A stretch of 7,293 nt of DNA from Flavobacterium psychrophilum (lineage in GTDB: Bacteria; Bacteroidota; Bacteroidia; Flavobacteriales; Flavobacteriaceae), in assembly GCA_945861915.1 (NCBI GenBank), contig CAMAWK010000119.1, forward strand, positions 1 to 7,293. Direction: 5' to 3'. The translations under genes and the position numbers were made by a program. Positions within the stretch are counted from its first letter, which is position 1. Every line of letters begins with the position of its first letter. The notes beneath the pieces are model-generated. The model worked only from the letters and a program-made list of their open reading frames with translations, was not told where the DNA came from and ran no database searches. This document shows positions 1 through 7,171 of the stretch, piece by piece.

Positions 1-34
1 ATAATAATCATTTTTGAGTATTTCAGGCTTATAC

Positions 35-2134
35 TTAATTTCCCAGAAGTCCTATATCATCAATTCTAGTAGTTACGCTTCCATTCTTTAGCCCATATAT
101 TCTAAACCAATTTATGGCACCCAAATTTGGATTTCCAATTTTAGTTGCGGTTGAAGTATTTAATTGAACTAAATTCCAACCATTTACTAAGCCTGTCAGT
201 GTCCAGTTGTACTCATTGGTGTCAGGAACTCCTGAACTCCCTATTTCTACTTGATTTTTAGTTGTTAACTTGGACACATCCGAAACATAGTACCAAAATT
301 GTAATGTAGCTCCTGTAGTTGAGCCAACGGTATTGTATGCTGGAGAAAACACCCTTGAAAATTCTATAATTTCGGGACCCGTAAATTCAAGACTACTCAA
401 ACCTTGCTTTTTATCTACACTGTTAAGTACTAACGTACAGTTACATAAACTCCAATTTGTCTTTGAATCACAATCGTCTAAATAATTTTCGGCACCAATT
501 GCTATTGTTTTATTTGGGGTTAGCCCCCCAAACCATTCAACACCTTCTTTTATTAATTTCCATTGAAAATTATTATTTCCTGCAATATTAGGAGCAGTAA
601 TTTCAAATTGAAAAGTTTTTTCTTGACCAGGCAATATAGCATCGGTATCAGACAACTCGACTCTATTAAAACCCCATACAGTATTGTCTTGCGTATTTTG
701 GCTACCCAACTTATAACCACTTGCCTTAGTCCATGTAGTTAATCCTATATTTTTCATAGTAACATTTACAGTGGCGTTTTGGTTAAGTCTAAGGAGAGCA
801 GGAACATTTTGCTGTGTTATAAACTCAGCACCATTACCTGCTGATGTAACTGGAGGTGTAAGCAGAATATCACTAGTTAAAGAAATGGTTCCATCCAACA
901 TTTTCTGGGTTTGATCCGCTAATTTCAAATACCAGTCACTAGGTAAATTAAGGCCATCAATATCTAAAGATACTAGTATATCTTTTGCTTGAATGGGTAG
1001 TTTTGCTTTTGTCTCGGTTATTTTAAACATGGCAGTGCCCTCATCAACTTCATCAAACATGGCTACATAAATAAATTTCACACCCGCTTGCACAGCATTA
1101 TACGCCTGACGCCAATAAAATTGACCCCCATTACGTGGTGTTACGTTTAATGTTTCGCTTTTTAAATTACGCCAAGAAAATCCTGGCCAAATAACAGGCA
1201 TATAGTCTTTATTATTAGTGTTACACGCTGCCAAATCAGGCATTATATTATTAGTTTTGAAACTATCCGCACCATTATTATTAGAATACCTTCCTACTGA
1301 CCATGGACTAATCATATCTAAAGAGTTATAGACAGCTGTCCATCCCACACCCGTTTCTGAAGCACCACTTCGTGTTCTCCATCCTTCAGGTACCCCACCC
1401 ATAACATAAGCACGGTATTTAGGAGCTGCATTGGTCTTGAAATAATCAATTATGGCTTGAGATGTCGCCGTTGTTAAACCACGATCTTTAAAACCAATAC
1501 CCCAAATAGCTACTACTGGTTTTCCATTCTGTTTTACATATCCAGGCTTATTTAAGATATCATACGTATCAACAAGATATTCCCAATCTGCTACAATTTT
1601 TGCATACATGGTAGCATCAGTTATATTTCCACCTATTGATACATCATACATAACTGCAAACTTACGATTGTATTCTGTTGCCGAGGTCATTACATTTTCC
1701 AATACTTTGTTTTTGGCTCCAAATGAACCTGAAGATTGAACATCTACAGAACTTAAAAAACGTTGCAAATAAATACCATACACGTTGTAGTTACTCATCC
1801 ACTCAAAATGTTTGCGTGTTGTGCTTAAACTATAGGAAGAATATAATTGTGCCGTTGAGCCATCAACATTGGTCATATTGGTGTTAAATTTATCTGAATA
1901 TTCAGTCATATCTGGCCACATATCCACAGTTAAATTTGCGGCATCAGGAGTAGTGCCGCTTTTAAACCAATGATTCCATGGATTGTTTGTATTAGAACCA
2001 TCTCCAGGAGCTAAAAACCATCCTTGATAGCCCATCATCACTTTGTAATCAAGTTGATTTTGTGAAGAGACTGAATTTGAATAGATTATTGTTAAAAACA
2101 ATATAAAAAAGGATATGTTTTTTTTGGTTTTCAT
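35..2134 (-). CDS. Secreted glycoside hydrolase family 71/99-like protein with NBR1-type Ig and C-terminal beta-sandwich domains
   Basis: The start is placed at 2134 (699 aa), not the in-frame ATG at 2194. The 2134 start (MKTKKNISFF...) gives a standard Sec signal peptide of about 24 residues ending SVSSQ, whereas the longer form would bury it behind 20 odd residues. No lipobox is seen, so periplasmic or secreted. Residues 30-400 form a GH71/99-like barrel: MGYQGWF at 34-40, then PWNHWF, WPDM and PGFSW motifs, and an acidic strand-end motif FDEVDEGTAMF (D361, E362, D364, E365) that is the best candidate for active-site acids. Residues about 437-545 match the NBR1-like Ig (FW) domain, with the typical LGSQN, WGFNRV and EGVEWFGG signatures. 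Residues about 549-699 are a beta-rich module resembling a carbohydrate-binding or LamG-like domain. No T9SS tail is evident. Family relatives (GH99) act on alpha-mannosidic linkages, but the substrate here is not provable. It lies behind a repeat-type promoter. Confidence 0.85.
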   Translation of the reverse strand: MKTKKNISFFILFLTIIYSNSVSSQNQLDYKVMMGYQGWFLAPGDGSNTNNPWNHWFKSGTTPDAANLTVDMWPDMTEYSDKFNTNMTNVDGSTAQLYSSYSLSTTRKHFEWMSNYNVYGIYLQRFLSSVDVQSSGSFGAKNKVLENVMTSATEYNRKFAVMYDVSIGGNITDATMYAKIVADWEYLVDTYDILNKPGYVKQNGKPVVAIWGIGFKDRGLTTATSQAIIDYFKTNAAPKYRAYVMGGVPEGWRTRSGASETGVGWTAVYNSLDMISPWSVGRYSNNNGADSFKTNNIMPDLAACNTNNKDYMPVIWPGFSWRNLKSETLNVTPRNGGQFYWRQAYNAVQAGVKFIYVAMFDEVDEGTAMFKITETKAKLPIQAKDILVSLDIDGLNLPSDWYLKLADQTQKMLDGTISLTSDILLTPPVTSAGNGAEFITQQNVPALLRLNQNATVNVTMKNIGLTTWTKASGYKLGSQNTQDNTVWGFNRVELSDTDAILPGQEKTFQFEITAPNIAGNNNFQWKLIKEGVEWFGGLTPNKTIAIGAENYLDDCDSKTNWSLCNCTLVLNSVDKKQGLSSLEFTGPEIIEFSRVFSPAYNTVGSTTGATLQFWYYVSDVSKLTTKNQVEIGSSGVPDTNEYNWTLTGLVNGWNLVQLNTSTATKIGNPNLGAINWFRIYGLKNGSVTTRIDDIGLLGN

Positions 2135-2213
2135 AAATAATATAATTGGGGTTGGAATATTTAAAAACGAGAAATACAATATAAATCTCATCACTGCACT
2201 ACGAGAATATTTA

Positions 2214-2259
2214 CAATTATAACACTTAGCACTTAATAATACATTAATAAAACATTAAT
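2214..2259 (-). promoter_or_regulatory. Activator-type promoter of the hydrolase gene: three 11-bp-spaced direct repeats plus a -7 box
   Basis: On the minus strand there are two perfect ATTAATG heptamers (2253-2259 and 2242-2248) and a degenerate third, ATTAAGT (2231-2237), each starting exactly 11 bp after the last. Nine bases further is TATAATTG (2214-2221), close to the Bacteroidota -7 consensus TAnnTTTG. No TTTG lies at the expected -33 position, which is occupied by the repeats, so the promoter looks activator-dependent. The predicted leader to the 2134 start is about 70 nt. The same layout, with the same 9-bp gap, recurs at 7172-7217. The likely binder is the SARP-like regulator encoded just upstream (inference). 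Confidence 0.7.
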
Positions 2260-2324
2260 GCGAAAAATAATTAAATTATAAATTACTAATTTAAAAGATT
2301 ATATGGTTTAACAGTTAAAAATAG

Positions 2325-2615
2325 TTGGTAAAAAACACCCTAGAAGGAATAAAATATGATGTTTGCGAAAGTTTATTGAAATTTGTTTCAATAAACTTTT
2401 TTATTAATGAAAAACTCAAAAAAAGCATTGTCTATGGTTTAGAAGTCTTCAAACTATTATAAGGGGATAAAATAAGCAAAGATTTAAATGTAAAGGATAT
2501 GGACAATTATTTACAAATAACAAATCTTTTTCAGATTCAAACAAAGAAATTTTGTTTAAGAATTGGATTATTGGCAAAACACCAAATAAACAAATTCTTT
2601 AAAATCCTTTTTTGA
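2325..2615 (+). other. Possible decayed coding remnant in the gap between regulator and hydrolase
   Basis: This 291-bp plus-strand frame is open apart from one TAA at 2460-2462. It gives about 45 plus 50 codons of protein-like composition (before the stop, EKLKKSIVYGLEVFKLL; after it, GDKISKDLNVKDMDNYLQI). No plausible start codon precedes it and I recognise no family. It runs convergent to the regulator and ends 11 bp before the regulator's stop. It may be a relic of an inserted gene or simply AT-rich spacer that happens to stay open. Apart from the promoter and hairpin listed separately, I see nothing else in the 2195-2626 gap. Confidence 0.2.
2368..2402. terminator. Perfect 14-bp hairpin, terminator-like
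   Basis: Arms 2368-2381 and 2386-2399 pair perfectly (14 bp) around a 4-nt loop. On the plus strand the 3' arm runs into a T-tract (2397-2402), the form of an intrinsic terminator. On the minus strand the arm is followed by CGC and no T-run, so minus-strand termination would be weaker. It lies between the regulator's stop and the hydrolase promoter, where it could insulate the two minus-strand units. The stem has only two G:C pairs, so its strength is uncertain. Confidence 0.45.
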
Positions 2616-2626
2616 CTATCCTAAAT

Positions 2627-5230
2627 TTAGACCTTTTTCGAGTTCATTTTGAGAATATCAACAAAAGAATATTTATATTTTTGACCGTAAAGAATTTCAT
2701 ATTCCTTTATGAATTTCTTATATGTACTTTCAGCATTACTATGCTTACCCATTACATTTTGAGCTTTACATTTTAAAAACATGGCTTCTTCGTTTATTGA
2801 ATCAAAATTAAATACAGAATCAGCCAAGTTAATCATAAAATCAGGTTCCTCTTCAACAGTGAAATTTTCTCCAAAATCAACCAAAGTATCAACTATTCTA
2901 TCGGAAATATCAGATTTAAAACTATCCAACCATTCATAATTTAAATTAAGCAAAAAGGAGCCTTTTTTGGTTATTTTTATTAAATGCTTAATATGCTTTT
3001 TATTGATTTCCTTTTTTTTAATTTCAACAATTTGCATTACTTCAAAATAATCATTTTTCAAAATTTTAGGGTCAAATTTAATTTTCCAGTAGCCAGTATC
3101 GTTTGTTAATTTGCAATTACCAACCTCACTCAACAGCCTTTTTATTTTAGCTATATTAACAGATTTATTATTTTGAGCACTTTTAGTATCTTTATCATAC
3201 CATATGATTTCAATTAATTTTTCAGGAGATATTCCTTTATTGTTTTTAAAGGTATACAACCATATTAATAAAAATAGCTCTTTTAAAAGTGGTGAAAACT
3301 TACTCGTAATATCATTTTGTTTATGATCTATAATTTGAAAACCTCCAAAAAATATTATTTGATAATCCACGTCACTGGATATTTGTTCGAAATCAATTTC
3401 TTCTACTTTTGAAATAGAATCATTAAATTGGATTGTATCATCTTCATTAACATTAACTCTGGCTTTGCGTTTTTTTGAGTAAAAATACCAAACGAGTACT
3501 GATACAATTAGCAAAAGAAAAGCAATGTAATGTAGGATATTTTTAACATTTGTTGTGTCAGATTGAGCTAGGAAGTCTTTTTTTACTATAGGAGGATATT
3601 CAATAGAATATATTTTAAATTGTGTCTGGATTGAATCCGTTAAAAAAGAGGTATATGCCAAAAACTTTTTATTCTTTGGAAAATAATATAAAGTTGCAAA
3701 AGACTTCACATCTAAAAAATCATAAGGTATTTTGCTTCCTACTAATTCCGCTTTAGAATTATCAATATTCCCTTTCAATATTTGTAAATAACCTTTAGAT
3801 TTTGTTTTATCCGAAATTAACGCAAAAAAATTTCTGTTTTTTTTATCAATCCATATATTGTTTCCCACAATCATGTCTTCTAATACATGTGGTATTTCAA
3901 ATTTTTTAATGAATTTTTTTTCCTTAATAACATACCCTAATAAATCAAAATAGCTTTTTGGATTTACTAATTGACTGCCTGAGTCACTTCCATAGCCCCC
4001 CAACATATAAATAGTATCGTTAAGCTCCCCTATTCCAGCCAAATATCTAGGATGAAATAGGGAGGCGTTTGTTTTTAAAACTTCAGAAAAACCTTGTTTT
4101 AAATTAATACGCCTGACTTCATTGTTATAAGTATATTGGCCATAACCCCCAAAAGTATATATAGAATTATCAACCATACTATAAATACTGTTATGATGTT
4201 GGTATCTTTGTTTATGTCTTTCTTTAGTGAAAACAACTTCGTTTTCCCAAACACCTGTTTGAATGTTTAATTTAGAAACTACATTTCTATCAATTAAATA
4301 GCAATATATTTGTTTGTCTTGATAGTTATAAACAGCCCTGTGATCTGAAGTTAAATAAATAGGATTTTTATATTTAATTGTTATTGGTTCATTCTTTTCA
4401 ATATTATATACCAATAACTCTTTATTTCTAAGTAAATAAAGAACGTCATTAACAGTATCAGATGTTATTAATTGAATCCCTTCCAACTTATTTTCAAAAA
4501 CCTTTTCCCATTCTTGATGTCTATATAGCATCCAATTTGAATGGGTTACAATCGCTTTATTTTTACTAAAATTATCATGAGCAAAATTTCCGTTAATTTC
4601 ATTTAAAGGATAATGAGACTTAAGTTTTTTATTAACATATAATTTGATGTCTCTAATACTCATATCTGGCACATCTGTAGAGGCAAACTGCGAATAATTA
4701 TTAGCTCCAAAAATAACTTTAAACGAGTCTGTATTTTTAAAACTTATATTCTTTTTAAGTACCGTAGCGTCTTGTATCGAAAACAATAACGTTTTTTGAA
4801 TTAACGAAAACTTCAACCCTAACTTAATCCATTTATTTTTATTAAATTTAGTGTTAACAATTGGAACTACAGCTTTAGTAGTACCAATTATAATATTAAA
4901 ACTTCTAACCGTACTATTTGATGTAGCATTGTTGGAAATAATTAAATCAATATTTTGATTTTTATCATTAATTACTCTTAGTACATACCCAAATAAACGT
5001 TTTTGCATCAAATCAATTTTAATATCGAATGTGATATCAAATTCATCTCTAAAAGTCTCAAATCCGTTTGGTGTTAAATTAAGACCTGTTCTTTCGTCAA
5101 GAGAGTAATTCTGCCCTTTGAATGACAAACCATAGTCTTGTGAAAAAGTCGTATATGTATTAAAGCTAAATAGAAAAACTAATAAACCTAACCTATAATA
5201 ACGATTTGAATATCTTAATAAAATATACAT
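2627..5230 (-). CDS. Transmembrane one-component regulator: LamG-like and Kelch/propeller ectodomain, one TM helix, cytosolic SARP-like winged helix plus BTAD
   Basis: The protein is 867 aa and its only reasonable start is at 5230. Residues 1-31 are a signal peptide or N-terminal hydrophobic segment ending TTFSQ. Residues about 34-225 look like a LamG/concanavalin-type sandwich. Residues about 230-550 are a beta-propeller with Kelch signatures (YTFGGYG at 358-364 and YMLGGYG at 408-414). One TM helix at about 565-583 (LLLIVSVLVWYFY) is followed by SKKRKAR, fitting an inside C-terminus. Residues about 623-725 resemble the SARP/OmpR winged helix (IIFFGGFQI, then LLKELFLLIWLY, ISPEKLIEIIWYD, NNKSVNIAKIKRLL, GYWKI). 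Residues about 727-855 resemble the BTAD helical repeat domain that follows it in SARPs. There is no kinase or receiver domain, so ligand sensing outside would act directly on DNA binding inside. It probably controls the repeat-type promoters on either side (inference). Its own promoter is not evident. Confidence 0.82.
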   Translation of the reverse strand: MYILLRYSNRYYRLGLLVFLFSFNTYTTFSQDYGLSFKGQNYSLDERTGLNLTPNGFETFRDEFDITFDIKIDLMQKRLFGYVLRVINDKNQNIDLIISNNATSNSTVRSFNIIIGTTKAVVPIVNTKFNKNKWIKLGLKFSLIQKTLLFSIQDATVLKKNISFKNTDSFKVIFGANNYSQFASTDVPDMSIRDIKLYVNKKLKSHYPLNEINGNFAHDNFSKNKAIVTHSNWMLYRHQEWEKVFENKLEGIQLITSDTVNDVLYLLRNKELLVYNIEKNEPITIKYKNPIYLTSDHRAVYNYQDKQIYCYLIDRNVVSKLNIQTGVWENEVVFTKERHKQRYQHHNSIYSMVDNSIYTFGGYGQYTYNNEVRRINLKQGFSEVLKTNASLFHPRYLAGIGELNDTIYMLGGYGSDSGSQLVNPKSYFDLLGYVIKEKKFIKKFEIPHVLEDMIVGNNIWIDKKNRNFFALISDKTKSKGYLQILKGNIDNSKAELVGSKIPYDFLDVKSFATLYYFPKNKKFLAYTSFLTDSIQTQFKIYSIEYPPIVKKDFLAQSDTTNVKNILHYIAFLLLIVSVLVWYFYSKKRKARVNVNEDDTIQFNDSISKVEEIDFEQISSDVDYQIIFFGGFQIIDHKQNDITSKFSPLLKELFLLIWLYTFKNNKGISPEKLIEIIWYDKDTKSAQNNKSVNIAKIKRLLSEVGNCKLTNDTGYWKIKFDPKILKNDYFEVMQIVEIKKKEINKKHIKHLIKITKKGSFLLNLNYEWLDSFKSDISDRIVDTLVDFGENFTVEEEPDFMINLADSVFNFDSINEEAMFLKCKAQNVMGKHSNAESTYKKFIKEYEILYGQKYKYSFVDILKMNSKKV

Positions 5231-5366
5231 AATGTTTTTCCAGTATTATTTTTTGGATTTCTGCAGAACTCCTTTTTTAAATAAAAATCCAAGTAAACTA
5301 GTATAGTTTTTTTGTTTATCGGATAAAATTAGAATTAACTTTTGCAAACCTTTTAAAAAAGCAAAT
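5231..5366 (-). other. Leader and presumed promoter region of the regulator; no confident element
   Basis: These 136 bp separate the small membrane ORF from the regulator start. Partial -7-like strings occur (TAATTTTA, TAGTTTAC) but none pairs with a TTTG at the usual spacing, and there is no three-copy ATTAATG array. An unusual purine stretch, AAAAAAGGAG, lies about 45 nt before the ATG, too far to be a ribosome site. The regulator could have its own weak promoter or be read through from the kinase unit. Confidence 0.3.
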
Positions 5367-5590
5367 CTAATATATTTTTTTGTTTTTCTTCGAAATTAAT
5401 AATAGCCCATTTACTAAATCAATTATTAATTGTAACCCAAAACCAATAATCAATATGCTAACTTTACATGAAACAGGAGCAAATTTAACACCAATGTTGT
5501 CATTTTTTCTAATTTGCCAGATTATTATGCTCTTAGCTGAACTCATCCTATAATAATTATCACAAGGGCAATTAAACCTATTTGTTTCAT
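5367..5590 (-). pseudogene. Small membrane protein, two overlapping frames (possibly one frameshifted gene)
   Basis: Twenty-four bases after the kinase stop, an ATG at 5590 opens a 15-residue hydrophobic peptide (MKQIGLIALVIIIIG) ending in TGA at 5543-5545. That stop overlaps, as ATGA, the ATG at 5546 of a second ORF of 59 residues ending at 5367. The second ORF begins MSSAKSIIIW, has a hydrophobic stretch SILIIGFGLQLIIDLVNGLL, and ends with the lysine-rich tail SKKNKKIY. Joined by a one-base shift they would make a two-helix membrane protein of about 75 aa, which suggests one frameshifted gene. A genuine coupled pair is the alternative. I recognise no family. It follows the kinase closely and may be co-transcribed with it. 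Confidence 0.4.
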
Positions 5591-5614
5591 TTTATGTTAC
5601 CCTATAAGTCTTAC

Positions 5615-6733
5615 TTATTGGTGTATAGAAAACCCCAAAGAATCTAGTTTATACAATGCATATGCATATGCCCCTATCGAAATAGCCTTTTCTGCACCCA
5701 CTTTTGAAACAAGTACACCTGTTTTTCTTTCGGACTCATAAGGTATTTTCTTATCGGTTCCTGGAACATTGATTTGAACCGTATTACCGCTTACAAATTC
5801 TCTAAATTGATCCTCGTCGGTTAAATCATAAGCTTTGACCTGTAATCGTGGAAATATATCATCGTTATTGTTTTTAAGTGTACTATTTAATTCAGCAACC
5901 ATGGCCGGAATAATGTATTTATAGGCACCAGATAATCCCCCGCCAACAACAATAAGTCCATCAATCGTTGTAATTGAATGACTCATTGCATCACCCGCCA
6001 TTTCGCCTAATTCTGAAAATGCTTTTCTAGCAGCTTCTTGATTACCTATGGACGTTCCTTCTGCAATTTCGAAAATAGCACTAGGCTCTAAATCTCTTTC
6101 ATCGCCTGATAATTTTCTATAAACATTTTTAATGGCTTTGATACTAACGCTAGTCTCAACAATATTATCCGGAAACTTTTTATTTCGAAAACACCAAATA
6201 TCACCACCGCAACCGTTATCGCCAACCAACAATTCTTTATTAATTACTGCGCCCCCGCCAAAACCGGTTCCTAATGTTACACCTAAAAGATTTTTGTATC
6301 GTTTGGAACTGCCACTTTGCTTCAATTTCTTGTTTATTTCAGGCAATACACCAACAAGAGCTTCACCATAAGCAAATAAACTACCGTCATTATTAATAAA
6401 AACCGGAATACCAAACTCATTTTCCAACATAGGACCCAAAGCTATACCGCCTCTAAAAGACGGAAAATTAGGTAAATCACCAATTATCCCCTTTTCATAA
6501 TCTGCAGGACCCGGAAATGCAAAACTGATTGCAACCGGAGACGATTTCAATTTAGAAATCACTTCATGAAATCCTTTTTTTAGTGTTTTCAAACATAAAT
6601 CTAAACTATTGGCTTGTGAAGGGTACCTTACAGGTTCGACCACTTCGACATTGCCTTTAATGGCAGAGAATACAAAATTAGTTCCCCCAGCATCTAAGGT
6701 TACCACTATCCTATTGTCAAAATTATAATTCAT
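5615..6733 (-). CDS. ROK-family sugar kinase (hexokinase/glucokinase-like) lacking the zinc motif
   Basis: The protein is 372 aa and probably phosphorylates a hexose or related monosaccharide released from the target glycan, using ATP in the cytosol. Visible ROK/actin-fold features are phosphate-1 DAGGTN (14-19), catalytic-base region INNDGSLFAYGE (113-124, D116), phosphate-2 LGTGFGGGAV (154-163) and adenosine motif VVGGGLSG (262-269). The usual GEIGH followed by a CxCGxxGCxE zinc site is absent; the equivalent stretch reads GDNGCGGDIWCF (171-182). It also has a C-terminal extension past residue 285 compared with short ROK kinases, so it belongs to a divergent, zinc-free subgroup and its sugar cannot be named. 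Its ATG lies inside the last codons of the relic permease (11-nt overlap), so it was formerly translationally coupled to sugar import. It appears intact. Confidence 0.85.
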   Translation of the reverse strand: MNYNFDNRIVVTLDAGGTNFVFSAIKGNVEVVEPVRYPSQANSLDLCLKTLKKGFHEVISKLKSSPVAISFAFPGPADYEKGIIGDLPNFPSFRGGIALGPMLENEFGIPVFINNDGSLFAYGEALVGVLPEINKKLKQSGSSKRYKNLLGVTLGTGFGGGAVINKELLVGDNGCGGDIWCFRNKKFPDNIVETSVSIKAIKNVYRKLSGDERDLEPSAIFEIAEGTSIGNQEAARKAFSELGEMAGDAMSHSITTIDGLIVVGGGLSGAYKYIIPAMVAELNSTLKNNNDDIFPRLQVKAYDLTDEDQFREFVSGNTVQINVPGTDKKIPYESERKTGVLVSKVGAEKAISIGAYAYALYKLDSLGFSIHQ

Positions 6734-7021
6734 TTTCTATATTATTTTTTGGTTTATTAATCAAAACAATCATTACTATTATAATACCATAGCCAAGTAA
6801 TAAAAAAAACTCAATTTATAGGGTGATATTCCTGGAATTTCTCCAATTAGTAGCGGAATAATTGCTCAACCGCTAATTGCCATCAATAATAAGCCTGAAA
6901 TTTCATTTGCTTTTTTTGGCAAACTTTCCAATTCAAGCCGATTAATATGGGAATATTTTCCTATAAGAATAATGGCTCAACTTGGTCCACAGATTGAATT
7001 AGTAACAAAATAATTTTTAAA
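6723..7021 (-). pseudogene. C-terminal remnant of an MFS sugar permease, FucP/glucose-galactose type
   Basis: Reading minus-strand from about 7021 gives FFKNYFVTNSI...GPS, then TGA (6977-6979), AIILIGKYS, and ISGLLLMAISG followed by TGA (6866-6868) and AIIPLLIGEI. This matches the conserved late-helix motif of FucP-type permeases (NSI..P, a GLGKYT-like strand, SGLL.MAI.GGAIIPLL.G). The second TGA sits where the family has a second glycine, so a single GGA-to-TGA change explains it; the first may be a former TGG. In the A8 run at 6802-6809 (T8 in the coding strand) one missing T shifts the frame; restoring nine T's gives LLLGYGIIIVMIVLINKPK and ends ENEL at a stop overlapping the kinase start. 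The first two thirds of the gene (roughly 300 codons in relatives) are gone. Confidence 0.75.
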
Positions 7022-7028
7022 AAAAACC

Positions 7029-7139
7029 CTACCTAACAATCCTATCGATATTGTGTGTAGGAATAAGTTTATTGTTATTTGCATTAATGGCCTGATAAAT
7101 ATGGTCATCCCTGATAATAAAAATAATTCTGGGTATAAT
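7029..7139 (-). pseudogene. N-terminal stub of a family S1-type sulfatase
   Basis: A 36-codon minus-strand frame, closed by TAG on both sides (7140-7142 and 7029-7031), reads PRIIFIIRDDHIYQAINAN and then NKLIPTHNIDRIV. This is recognisable as the start of formylglycine sulfatases, whose mature N-terminus typically reads PNIIFI.aDD...yQAI.ay..kLI.TPNIDRIA. The paired aspartates are the usual metal ligands. Changes from consensus (R for N, H for P in TPNID) fit decay. The signal peptide, the C/S-x-P-S-R active-site motif and the rest of the enzyme (usually 450-550 aa) are missing. Just downstream the sequence becomes permease remnant, so a large deletion joins the two. Confidence 0.72.
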
Positions 7140-7171
7140 CTAAAATGTTTTAATTACGTAACAAAGTATCG

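Noticed and set aside
1678..1887. 69-codon plus-strand ORF inside the hydrolase gene
   Set aside because: It is antisense to conserved GH domain coding, has no recognisable motif, and has no promoter; a frame shadow.
2135..2194. Upstream in-frame ATG at 2194 as start of the hydrolase
   Set aside because: It would add 20 residues ahead of a textbook signal peptide; the 2134 start is preferred, although the predicted transcript would include both.
5402..5430. ATTAATA and ATTTAGT spaced 11 bp apart on the minus strand, upstream of the regulator
   Set aside because: Only two weak copies, inside the small membrane ORF, with no properly spaced -7 box; likely chance in AT-rich sequence.
5598..5616. 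Short inverted repeat ATAAGT/ACTTAT just after the kinase stop
   Set aside because: A 6-bp AT-rich stem without a T-tract does not support a terminator.
6132..6371. 79-codon plus-strand ORF inside the kinase gene
   Set aside because: It lies antisense to the conserved phosphate-2 region of the ROK kinase; its proline-rich composition follows from the opposite strand.
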